A stretch of DNA of 64,000 nt from Onthophagus taurus (lineage: Eukaryota > Arthropoda > Insecta > Coleoptera > Scarabaeidae), in contig NC_091973.1 of assembly GCF_036711975.1 (NCBI RefSeq), forward strand, positions 10,726,001 to 10,790,000, given 5' to 3'. A program made the position numbers and the translations under genes. Shown one piece after another: positions 54,507 to 64,000 of this stretch (the stretch's first letter is position 1; every line of letters starts with the position of its first letter). The notes under the pieces are model-generated. The model saw nothing but the letters and a program-made list of their open reading frames with translations. It made no database searches and was not told the origin of the DNA.

Positions 54507-55190
54507 TCAATCTTCGTGCCCGGTGATGAGCCCGTGGGCAAGGATTTTCTCTTCTGGATGCAGGCTGCGAGGAACTACGATGGACCTTGGATTTGAATTG
54601 TCACGGTTGATATGAGGAACACGATAAATGGCGTCTACATCCACACGCGAAATATCATACCCCACATGAGCAGCAACGGCATCCAACAAATTTTCGTTAT
54701 TCTTTTCAGGAACACCCTGGATCTCTAAATTGTTCCGGCGGGAATATTGTTCCATATCATCAACTTGAGCTGTAAGATCAGACACCCGGTCACGCAGTTG
54801 TAAGTTTTCGGCTGTTAATTTATCAATAATTTTTATTTTATCCCTTAACTCTTTCACAAATTGTTCAAAATCTGATATACGGCCGCTACCGAAGTCGACT
54901 GAATGAAGAAGTTAGCTCTTTTTACAACGCAACTCGGATCGCATCTCTTTAACCAACTCGTAGACGGATTCGAAGGTAATAGCAGGACAGGACGGCGTCG
55001 CCGAAGTAGACCCACATGATTTGCGAGAAATAGCGCCTCGTTCTCTTGATCTTGAATCATGACATGTCCACGCATCTACAGACTCCAACGTCTCCTCCGG
55101 ATCAATGCATTTTGTGTGGAACCAAAGGCAGCAGACCAAGCACTGGACGCCTGATCTCCTCCCACCACACGATTACACCGTTCGCATAGG
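54507..55190 (-). pseudogene. LINE ORF1 with PHD-like finger, copy C
   Basis: Coiled coil and L1-like domain in 54857-54507 (IKIIDKLTAENLQLRDRVSD, YSRRNNLEIQGVPEKNNE), PHD-like finger with CCLWFHTKCIDPEETL in the frame 55139-54912. Shares the DKIKIID variant and a nearby frameshift with the copy at 25000, so these two are closer relatives. Confidence 0.78.
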
Positions 55191-55199
55191 TTCATAGGT

Positions 55200-55500
55200 T
55201 CTACCATAGTTCACTAGGTTATTCACTTTTTCACCTAATTATTGCAACTCAAATCGTTGACTTATTTTTGTTGTTCTTGTATTTGTTGTTTTTGGCATTT
55301 GTTTACAACACTCACTTTACCAACTTCACGTCACAGTTCGTGGACAATACGGGAGCAATTGTGTGGCGCCTTAGAGAAATTATACCCGACCCAATCTCCA
55401 ATTGAGCTAGGCGAGGACCGTATTATGTTTGGTGTTGTAAATGTGTTGGTATTACATATATTTTTTTGTTGTTGTAATTAAGGTGTCACATGGTTCGGGT
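55200..55500. other. non-coding insertion shared with 36005-36290
   Basis: TTGTTGTATT-rich sequence copied from, or with, the third BEL family. The (TA)n tract and the integrase that follow it at 34502-35546 are missing, so this copy starts within the insertion. Confidence 0.5.
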
Positions 55501-56560
55501 ATGAATTCGTGAGTTGAGGGCAAATATTCTGGACAATCGGTAAGCCACGAAATACCCTTCCACCACAATTAAGATGTAATTAATTGGTCGGGAAGAAGAC
55601 CTCGAGACGCGCAATTAGCGGGATTGTTAGAGGATGAAACGTGTCTCCAACATTTAGAAGGTAAGATATTCTGAATCTGAGTTACACGGTTTGCAACATG
55701 GATTTTCCATCGGTTAGGTACCGAAGAAATCCAGGTTAAAGTGACCTGAGAATCAGACCAGGCGAAAATCGAATCGAAAGTGATGTTTGGGGATAACGCT
55801 TCTTTTATGGTCTGAAATAAATCAGTAAGGAGAACTGCACCACACAGTTCTAGTCTAGGAATCGAAATAGTTTTCAAAGGAACAACACGTGCTTTTGCAC
55901 AGACGAAAGAAGTTTGAATATGAGTAGAAGTTTGATATCGTAAGTATGCGACAGCGCAATACTCAAGTTGAGAGGCATCACAGAATAGATGGAGTTGGAT
56001 CGACTTGGTGTCTATCGGAACCATTAAACGGGGCAAAGTCCAAGTAGATAAAGCAGCTAGGCCTTCTTTGAATAATTTCCACGTATCAGAAATTGATGTG
56101 GGAGGATTTTCATCCCAAGAAAGATTACACTGCCAGAGATTTTGCATGATTGTTTTTGCTTTAAATGTGCCAGAAAACCAAGCGGATCGTAAATCTGAGC
56201 AATTTCTGACAGTATCGAACGTTTAGTACAGGAATTATGACGGTAGTAGGATCCCAATGAAGACCCAATACTTTGACATAATTTAGTTCACCAGAATCCA
56301 TTGATATCGGCTTCTGTAAATTAGTTTTTGAGACAACTTGTAAGAGATTGACACAATTACTCGCTCATGTTCGTAGCTCAATTTCTCCTTTCTTTAATAA
56401 AACAATCAATTCTTGTTGTAGATGTAATGCTTCTTGACAGATTGAGCTCCGGTTACAATATCATCAATATAAACATTATTTTTGAGAACTTCGGCCGCTC
56501 TTGGACTGTCATCGGCGTAAAGGTTCGCAAGTTCTTGAAGTGTACGTAATGCCAAAAAAG
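55501..56560 (-). pseudogene. third BEL/Pao family: RT and RNase H (second copy)
   Basis: RNase H is open for 192 residues (56147-55569): LHLFCDASQLEYCAVAYLRY, ISIPRLELCGAVLLTDLF, FAWSDSQVTLTWIS and NNPANCASRG, so first, second and third acidic blocks are all present. RT upstream (RSILSEIAQIYDP; YIDD region near 56470) is frameshifted. Better preserved than 36291-37360 in RNase H. Confidence 0.82.
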
Positions 56561-58060
56561 GAGATGAGGCAACTATATACGTTAAAGTGTTCTATTACGG
56601 ACGATGCCACTTTTTCTCCAAGAGTAGACTCTTTATTTCGTATTCGTTCTTTCGCTGCTTTATATAATGCTCTATCTGCGTCGTGTCTAAATTTTAAATC
56701 TGAGCTTCGTCTAATGGATTCACACCTCGATCTCCTCTCAATAATCTCTTTTCCAACTTGCTACCCGGTCCACAAAAGTTATATCCTGGCAAATGAAGTT
56801 CTATCGAAAGTTTATTGTAACGGAGACTGTATTATATTTTTCAGTTTCGTAATAAAACAACATCTTCTCTCGTTCACTACTTTATTAATACTGATTCATT
56901 TCCTCAAGGCAAGGTGACTATATCACCCCTTACATAAGGCACTCAGGTAGATGCGGAATACACGATAACAAAGGAACAAAGAAATATTTGAACTGACTCA
57001 CGACATTACCGTGATCTCATACTCTAAATTCGAATGCTTAAATAACTATTCAAACCAACACTTTTAAATACACTTATACTTTAACTAATTATTTAATTAT
57101 TTTAATTAATCATATTTTAATAACGAATAATAAGTATGATATGAATATGAATACAAATAAGAAAGATAAACGATAATTAAATGTTTATACTACTGCCTCT
57201 ACTAAATTCTAATTTACATTATCTATTAACTTGTTAAAAAATCCGCGACCAATTCGTTTGCTTGTCAAACGGTAACTGTTACGATTAGGTTCTAACAAAT
57301 TCATTTTATAATTCCACTCCTTCTTCCTTTTCTTCACAGTTAAAAACTAGAAATGAAGCTCTGCTGTTGTGCTTTAAGCTTTTATTCCTTTTAAATAGTT
57401 TACAAACCCAGTTCTGCTCTTAAGTTATACTTAAATCTATTATTATTATTATTCAGCTACACTTAAAACTATTAATATCCTAAAAATTAATTGCTACTCA
57501 CTTAAAAACATTTCAGTTACTCTACAATACTAAAACATTCTTGATATATATATTTAATCTATAATCTACGTCTAAATATTTTTGTAATAACTTATTTACG
57601 TTTCTTATCATATTCCTAAATCTAATTACGTCCAACATCTTTTCTTCCCAGCCACTTATCCTTAATTGTCTGTAAGCAAACGTCCAAGCGTCGGTACACT
57701 CTATTTTTCGATTCGCAAAACGTCACTCTTTTTTCCATTTTGTTCACTTCACATCTTCATTAATGCGTGCAAATCTAAATCCAGTAATACCTTATCCATA
57801 TCGTATATGAGCAGTTCTTTAGTTACGCACAAATGTTCACTTGGTACGCCGTTTGAAGCAACCAATATATTCGATTTTATATCACCTTGCATTGTTGATA
57901 CCACATCGATAACGCTATCATAATAATTTTTATATTCCATACACTTTAATACTTCTACCCTACTCGAAACTAAATCGCTAAGTTTCCACAATTCGTGTAA
58001 CGAGTCGTAAGCCAGGTAAAATATTCCTGACTCCCTTCCATTTTCAATTTTTAATTTTTT
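56561..58060 (-). pseudogene. second copy of the unrecognised gene region
   Basis: Matches 37370-38330. The frame 57991-57749 (MWKLSDLVSSRVEVLKCMEY, DVVSTMQGDIKSN) is continuous across a point frameshifted in the first copy, which helps define the original frame. The following short frame (WEEKMLD) is broken. At about 58047 the homology ends, so the N-terminal two thirds are absent. Confidence 0.5.
56757..57244. other. about 490-bp insertion
   Basis: Interrupts sequence that is continuous at 37533-37545 in the first copy. Begins CTACCCGGTCCACAAAAG and ends AAAATCCGCGACC. AT-rich inside, no reading frame and no clear terminal repeats or target duplication. Confidence 0.5.
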
Positions 58061-58271
58061 TAAAAAATCACATTAATCCATTTAAACGCAAATAACTCGA
58101 AAACCGATTGACTCAAACAAATTAAATAATTTAATAAATAATTTAATTTTTGCGTAAAATTAAATTCTCTTTCAGACTGATAACTTCAATTGAATTGAAT
58201 TAGTAAGCCAATTAATTTAACAAAAAGAAAATGGCTTTGTTTATGCAACCCAAATATCACTAAAAATGGGG

Positions 58272-58528
58272 TAAAACGTTTGTCAAGCACGCACGATCTC
58301 GTGCGCACTTTTAATAGAGAAAAATCAACTGTCGAGCGATTATCACGTTTGCCGTTCTTACCGAAACTTAAATTCATTTGTGTCGCAACGAAGAGGGTTA
58401 GATTAGGATTTATTAATTAAGATTAGGTAATTATACACCTTTTTTATTTTCAAACTTGTTTTTATTTCAAAGAAAATTATTTGAAACCGGCACCTTTTAT
58501 TTTGAACCCGGTTTTTATCGGCTGTATT
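58272..58528 (+). repeat. 5' LTR of BEL copy 3
   Basis: Lacks the first 40 or so bases of the LTR and ends GGCTGTATT. It then continues AACTAACGCCTTCTACAACT, a piece of the normal 3' flank (as at 2393), instead of the primer-binding region. The 5' end of this element is thus a recombinant. Confidence 0.72.
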
Positions 58529-58884
58529 AACTAACGCCTTCTACAACTATTGATGTAATAATGACTCATATTTGGAGAGGTTTTCTTTAATTTTCGGCGT
58601 GGCCATCTGGCACAACGTGGTCAAAATTTTTTTTTTGTTCCGTCCAACCTTATTGTTCTCTTGAACTAAAAATTTCCTTACAACTTTGAATATTTATTTT
58701 CTAAATTTTTCCGCAATTCTTCTTTAAGAATTTGTTCCCCTTGGAATTTTCTTTCCCGCATTTTCTCATCTGAAAAAATTACCTTTTTAATTTATTCTAA
58801 TTATTATTGATATTACTTCCAGGAGTTTTAATTCTTATCTCGTTTCTTTCTTGTTTATTTCCCCTGCCTTCTCCCTGAGACATT

Positions 58885-60809
58885 ATGGCAGATAAACTTA
58901 ATAAATTAATTTTACCACGTCAAGTCGCTGAGAATCGCCTTATCGAAACCACGAAGGTTGGTCAAGACATTATCGACGATCCGAAACAACAAGCGGCATT
59001 TCTAGTTCGTGATGAATCTGTAGAAACATCTTATACTGACTTCAAGACGATCCATAATCAGATCGTTGGTTTAATTGATGATGATGAATTTGATGATCAT
59101 GATAAGATTCGGCAACGGGTCGATGGTGCCTATTTTACAATCAAGGCACTTATACAAAAATTCACGCGAGCCCCGGCGAATCCTCAAGGTGGCTCTCATA
59201 TGATCACCACATCTAAATTGAATAAACTTTCAATTCCAACTTTCAATGGTCAGCAGAAAGATTGGCCTACGTTTTTTGATTTGTTCCGAACCCTGGTACA
59301 CGAAAACAAGACGTTATCTCCAGTGGCTAAATGTCACTCACTGGAGAAGCTTTGAAATTGGTAAAGGGAATTCCAGTGACCAATGAGAATTATACCATAG
59401 CATTCGATACTCTAAAGCGGCGTTACCAAAATAAACGTTACCTGGCCACTATTTATTTTAATGAAATTGTCGCTTTAAAACCGATCCATGAAGAAACATC
59501 TAAATCGTTCCGTCTTCTCATAGATTCCTTTAAAGAAAATGTAGAGGGCTTCCGAACTCTGGGTTTTCCAGTTGACCAACGGGATTTTCCTTTATTTAAC
59601 ATATTGCTTCAGAAGTCAAATACATCATATAATATTAAATTCGAGTCAGAACATACCCCTTTCGAAATTCCGACGTTTAAACAATTATTGCATTTTTTGG
59701 AACAACAATCTAAGGGTCTAGATTCTGTATCATTCACTTCGTCGAAGAAGCCCTCAATAAATCGATCGAAATCGTCGACATCTACTATGGTTCGTGAAAA
59801 AACAATTAATTTAAAGGTGGAAGATTCGAAATCAGCCGTCAAATGTCCGATATGCTCAGAATCACGTCAGGTTTACCGATGTGCTCAATTTCATGTTAAA
59901 TCGCCAACTGAAAGATTAGTGATAGCAAGAGATAACAATTTGTGTCGAAATTGTTTAAGCAAAGGGCATATCACTAACAATTGCGTTTCAAATCACTGTT
60001 GTCATTCATGCAAGCAACGCCATAATACATTACTTCATTTTGGACCTAAACAGCCAATTCCTTCTATTCATGTGGGTACAACATTAGATATAAATAATCA
60101 TTCAAAACCAGAAAATCGTCGAGTTATCTTACCCATCGCCTTTATTCATATTTATGATCAGTTTGGTCAACCTCATTTGGCATGTGCATTGATTGATTCT
60201 GGAAACACGTCAAATTTTATTACCACCAAGCTACTGCAACGACTTCGTTTGCCACGACAAAATAATTCTTCGTTAGAAATACAGGGTTTAAACTCGATGA
60301 CGTCCATCTGTAACAAAGGAAGTGTTAATTGCAGCATTCAACCTTGCCATTCCCGAAACTTATCCTTTAATCTGAGAGCTATTGTTACATCTTCAATATG
60401 TTCCGCTCAACCTTCATTATCTTCTATTATACAATCCTACGATTATCTTAAACGCCTCCAATTCCATCCCGAACATCATTCTCCTTCCGAAGAAGTGGAT
60501 ATATTATTGGGAGCTGAATTGGTACCTCAATTGTTTACTGGTAGTCGTGTCTGTGGTGGTCAGGACGATCCTGTGGCTGCACATTCAGTGTTCGGGTGGA
60601 TAGTGATGGGAAAATCCAAATTATTACCATCCACGTCTTTATCAACATGTATCTCAAGAATTGATGACTCATTACATTTATCAATGCAACGCTTTTGGGA
60701 ATTGGAATCTACTTCTGAAATCAAGATGATGTCAATTGAAGAGGCAAAATGTGAAAATCATTACAAAAATAATTATCGTCGTGATATTAATATATTCGTA
60801 ATATATTAA
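58885..60809 (+). CDS. BEL/Pao Gag and protease
   Basis: Starts MADKLNKLILPRQVAENRLI. Gag region with DPKQQAAFLVRD, IRQRVDGAYFTIKALI and QQKDWPTFFDLFRTLVHEN. A small deletion near 59335 shifts the frame to 59331-60809, which continues LTGEALKLVKGIPVTNENYT and RRYQNKRYLATIYFNEIVAL. The zinc knuckles follow (CPICSESRQVYRCAQFH, LCRNCLSKGHITNNC, CCHSCKQRH), then the aspartic protease CALIDSGNTSNFITTKLLQR, and ILLGAELVPQLFTGSRV, HSVFGWIVMGK. Gag packages the RNA; the protease matures it. The frame ends at 60809, where the linker to RT is deleted. Confidence 0.85.
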
Positions 60810-60842
60810 TATTCGTAATTTCAGTAATTATTATATTCCGCA

Positions 60843-61495
60843 TCATTGTGTCTTTCGCAACGATGCTGCCAATTATAAACTTAGGGTAGTCTTTGACGCT
60901 TCCGCTTCTTCTTCCAATGGAAAATCGTTAAACGATAATTAGTTAATCGTCCCCAAACTACAACAAAATATTATTAATATTCTAATCAATTTTCGATTAT
61001 TTAAATTCCTATTTATCTGTGATATAAAGCAGATGTATCGTCAGATCATGATCTCGCCATCTGATCGTGTTTTTCAAAATGTTTTATGGCGATTTTCCCC
61101 TGAAGATCCCATTCAAATTTATCAACTCAACATCGTAACATATGGTGTCGCTTCAGCACACCATCGTTGCATCACACATCATTGCGAAAGACACAATGGT
61201 GCTGCCAATTATAAACTTAGGGTAGTCTTTGACGCTTCCGCTTCTTCTTAGAATGGAAAATCGTTAAACGATAATTTGTTAATCGGCCCCAAACTACAGC
61301 AAAATATTATTAATATTCTAATCAATTTTCGATTATTTAAATTCGTATTTACCTGTGATATAAAGCATATGTATCGTCAGATCATGATCTCGCCATCTGA
61401 TCGTGTTTTTCAAAATGTTTTATGGCGATTTTCCCCTGAAGATCCCATTCAAATTTATCAACTCAACACCGTAACATATGGTGTCGCTTCAGCAC
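60843..61495 (+). repeat. tandem duplication with inverted filler in RT
   Basis: Units 60864-61159 and 61200-61495 (period 336) both carry NYKLRVVFDASASS, FDIKxMYRQIMISPSDR and WRFSPEDPIQIYQL. The 40-base joint 61160-61199 contains two pieces of the reverse complement of 60843-60864 (CATCGTTGC and TTGCGAAAGACACAATG). This pattern points to template switching during reverse transcription or repair. Confidence 0.8.
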
Positions 61496-61776
61496 CTTTC
61501 TTAGCCCTTCGAATAATACTTGAATTAATGAATTTATATTCTGATACACATCCTCATGGTGCTCATATTCTAAAACATAATGTCTATGTTGATGATATTG
61601 TCACTGGTGCAACATCAATCAAAGATTTACTTACATTAAAGGAAGATCTAATTGCTATTCTACGGAAAGGGGGGTTTCAGCTCGGCAAGTGGGCGAGTAA
61701 TTGTTCACACCTTTTGGAAACTGATTTGCAATCATTACTGTCTTTGGACTATGAAGACTCAATTACTGTTAGATAA
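61276..61776 (+). pseudogene. BEL/Pao reverse transcriptase, copy 3
   Basis: Frame of 166 residues: FTCDIKHMYRQIMISPSDRV, GVASAPFLALRIILELMNL, and the catalytic KHNVYVDDIVTGATSI, then WASNCSHLLETD, ending at a stop made by the junction at 61776. All of the connection and RNase H seen at 404-800 of the window is deleted. The catalytic Asp of block A (CDIKHMYRQ) and the DD pair are intact. Confidence 0.85.
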
Positions 61777-61791
61777 ATTTTTTGAAAAAAA

Positions 61792-61835
61792 TATTTGACG
61801 TTTCCGATGCCATATTGCAACCTTCTTCAGAAACA
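61792..61835 (-). ncRNA. degenerate hammerhead-like motif
   Basis: Minus strand counterpart of 809-852: stem I UGUUU with AAAUA (one G-U pair), core CUGAAGA (61830-61824), stem II GGUUGC with GCAUCG (closing pair lost), GAAA, AC/GU, cleavage GUC. The C-to-G change next to GAAA probably weakens it. Confidence 0.4.
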
Positions 61836-61904
61836 AGTTCGAAGTGTCACTTCAAACGTCAAAAATTTTTTCAAAAAACGCACGGCTTAATCCGAAAGTT
61901 TCTA

Positions 61905-61952
61905 GTTCTAGGTCTAGTGTTAGTTCTAGTGATAGTGCTAGTTTTAGTTTAA
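61905..61952 (+). repeat. CTAGT-rich minisatellite, short allele
   Basis: Same tract as 916-981 but about 18 bases shorter, consistent with slippage after duplication. Confidence 0.65.
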
Positions 61953-61954
61953 TT

Positions 61955-63360
61955 AACACCGGTCCTGAAAGCCTTCGTACTTATAAAAAACGATTTACCT
62001 CTAATATCTTATCTACCTTTGAAATTCAAAACTCCCTTCATGTTTTCATTAAACATATTCAGAGTCAATATTTTTCTGATCTCATTCAATCCATTCATCA
62101 TAACCAAACGCCCAAGAACCCTTATCGATAGCTCCCTCCGTTCATCGATAGAGATGGGTTGCTCAGTGTGGGTGGTCGGTTACGTTGTGCTGAAATAGCA
62201 TTCGAGCATAAACATCAATTATTATTACCGCAAAATTGTCGGCTAACACAATTTATAATTGAAGAAACACATCATAAATTTATACATCCTGGTCTTCGAA
62301 CTTTATCATCATTACTAGCACAACAATATTGGATTTTATCTCCAAGAAGTGCTATTTATCAAAGTTCTATCACGATGTATTCGATGTTTTCGTGCGAAAC
62401 CCAGATCGTACGTTCCAATGATGGCAGATCTTCCTAGCTTCCGAGCCACAGAATTAAAACCTTTCACTGTGGTTGGGGTTGATTTCGCTGGTCCAATATA
62501 TACAACCATGCATCGAGCAAGAGGAGTACGATCGGTGAAGTCATATATTTGTGTTTTTGTGTGTACATCTATTAAAGCGCTCCATTTAGAGTTGGTTTTA
62601 GATCTCTCTACAGATGCTTTCATCGCGGCTCTACGGAGATTCATCTCAAGACGAGGTAACTGTACAACCATTTTTAGTGACCATGGAACTACCTTTATTG
62701 GTGCTAACAACAAATTACAAGAATTACTGGTTCCAACTACAGTTACTGGTTCCAAATTTGGTATCCAATGGAAATTTAATCCTCCAAGTGCACCACATTT
62801 CAATGGATTGACTGAAGCAAATGTGAAGTCCGTAAAAAATCATTTAATTAGAGCTATCGATACCCAGATGCTTACCTTTGAGGAGGTTTACACTGTCCTA
62901 ACGCAAATAGAGGCAGTACTTAATTCAAGACCACTGTGTTCTTTATTATCAGATCCTAACGATTTGCTACCATTATCACCTTCTCATTTTTTGTGTGTAG
63001 GACCATTAAACTCTGCGATTCCAGATCCGGACGTCACGACTATTCCTTTGAATCGTTTAAACCGATGGAATCTTTTACAGCGGATGATCCAAGATTTTTG
63101 GGGCCGCTGGAAAATTAAATATCTACATACATGACAACAAAGACGCAAATGAAATCAATCAGTACCTCCAATTGAAAATGGTGTATTAGTAGTAATCAAA
63201 GATGATCAACGTTCACCGATGCACTGGATCACTGGGAGAGTTATTAAAACATACGCCGGACGTGATGGAAATGTGCGCGTTGTTGATATAAAAACCGTTA
63301 ACGGTTGTTACCCGTGGCGAAAATTTGTATTTTGCCAATCGATTAAATTATCGACTTACT
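61955..63360 (+). CDS. BEL/Pao integrase, copy 3
   Basis: Zinc-binding N-terminus in 62159-62437 (LSVGGRLRCAEIAFEHKHQL, EETHHKFIHPGLRTLSSL). After a one-base shift, an open 261-residue frame 62349-63134: CIRCFRAKPRS, TVVGVDFAGPIYTTMHRARG, ALHLELVLDLSTDAFIAALR, TTIFSDHGTTFIG, PHFNGLTEANVKSVK, LLSDPNDLLPLSPSHF and LNRWNLLQRM. The D, D and E of the DDE triad are all present. The C-terminal domain continues in other frames (VLVVIKDDQRSPMHWITGRV, GRDGNVRVVDIKTVNG) to about 63360. Joins cDNA ends to target DNA. Confidence 0.87.
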
Positions 63361-63427
63361 TGTGTTTCGTCCCTCATTGTTTTTGTTAATTCATTATATT
63401 AACATTTTTTGATCCTTCGTATTTTAT

Positions 63428-63725
63428 TGTTGTAAAAAAATGTTAACAATAATGTATATTTTTTACAACAATAAAACGTTTGTCAAGTACGCACGATCTC
63501 GTGCGCACTTTTAATAGAGGAAAATCAACTGTCGAGCGATTATCACGTTTGTCGTTCTTACCGAAGCTTAAATTCATTTGTCTCGCAACGAAGAGGGTTA
63601 GATTAGGATTTGTTAATTAGGATTAGGTTGTACCTTTTTTATTTTCAAACCTGTTTTTATTTCAAAGAAAATTATTTGAAACCAGCACCTTTCATTTTGA
63701 ACCCGGTTTTTATCGGCTGTATTCA
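63428..63725 (+). repeat. 3' LTR of BEL copy 3
   Basis: TGTTGTAAAAAAATG to GGCTGTATTCA, 298 bp, matching 2059-2362 with few differences (for example loss of about six bases after GATTAGG). Confidence 0.75.
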
Positions 63726-64000
63726 GGCTTGCTAAATTAAATAATAAGGCGTAACTAACGCCTTCTACAACTAATGAAACAACATCAAATTCTTATTTCT
63801 CATACTGAAATACCTCAAAATTCCAAATTTTACATAAACACTATTAAAACTTTAAAAGTTATTAAGAAATGAAAGTGAAAAATATCAATTTTGAACACCC
63901 TGTATCTCCTAAACTAGCAACATTGGTAAAAAGCATATTTAGTGTCTACTATCTCCAGTTTCGTGATTTCCCATTCTTTCTGACTCAACCTTTATATAGG
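63726..64000. repeat. shared 3' flank of the BEL copies (second copy)
   Basis: Same sequence as 2363-2638, running to the window end. Because flank as well as element is shared, the two BEL copies descend from one insertion. Confidence 0.6.

Larger units (their letters stand above)
58272..63725 (+). mobile_element. BEL/Pao retrotransposon, most complete copy (copy 3)
   Basis: 5.45 kb with LTR, gag-protease, RT, integrase and LTR in the normal order. Defects: no primer-binding region, a frameshift in gag, a 336-bp tandem duplication in RT, loss of the RT end and RNase H, the ribozyme-bearing insertion, and frameshifts in the integrase C-terminus. The same family as 1-2362 and 40328-42756. Confidence 0.88.

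Noticed and set aside
62336..62803. 155-residue minus-strand open frame (also 1379-1813)
   Set aside because: Antisense shadow of the BEL integrase core, which has clear catalytic motifs on the plus strand.

Overview
The window is eukaryotic nuclear DNA, almost certainly from an insect or other arthropod. It is AT-rich and carries intron-like GT-AG signals, BEL/Pao and Ty3/Gypsy retrotransposons, PHD-ORF1 LINEs, Penelope-like elements, piggyBac, PIF/Harbinger with a MADF-BESS partner, and a pogo-like transposase. No ordinary single-copy host gene, tRNA, rRNA, operon or CRISPR array is visible. Nearly everything is a mobile element or a duplicated fragment of one, on both strands and repeatedly nested.

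Layout. 1-2362: 3' half of a BEL/Pao element. 2656-11870: a mosaic on the minus strand of LINE pieces, a Gypsy protease, two copies of an endonuclease chimera (APE-type joined to GIY-YIG), nanos-like zinc-finger fragments, LINE ORF1 and a second BEL family. 12410-13900: pogo-like transposase, broken by an insertion. 14946-22590: a 7,645-bp element with long terminal inverted repeats, a 6-bp target duplication and a family-B DNA polymerase (Polinton/Maverick-like). 22591-26785: more nanos, LINE, pogo and BEL fragments. 26786-27692: one end of a second polymerase element. 27693-28377: a hairpin and a Gypsy integrase tail. 28585-31065: PIF/Harbinger transposase and MADF-BESS gene with interleaved exons on opposite strands. 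31209-33945: Penelope-like elements with a perfect 102-bp inverted repeat that carries hammerhead-ribozyme-like motifs. 34502-37360: a third BEL family (minus). 37390-39870: an unrecognised gene with a TATA-like promoter and a repeat cluster. 40328-42756: BEL 5' part. 42757-55190: second and third copies of the composite seen at 2656-11870, interrupted by a solo LTR that itself contains an almost intact piggyBac. 55200-58060: second copy of the third BEL family and of the unrecognised gene. 58272-63725: the most complete BEL element (LTR, gag-protease, RT, integrase, LTR).

Relationships. The parts do not form a pathway; they are layers of insertion followed by large-scale duplication. Paralogous copies inside the window serve as empty-site controls. 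They establish the 6-bp duplication around the polymerase element, the 4-bp duplication around the solo LTR, and the precise pogo interruption. Most reading frames carry frameshifts or stops. The best preserved are the polymerase (one in-frame stop near the C-terminus), the piggyBac transposase (one stop before the C-terminal Cys-rich domain), the Penelope RT and the BEL gag and integrase.
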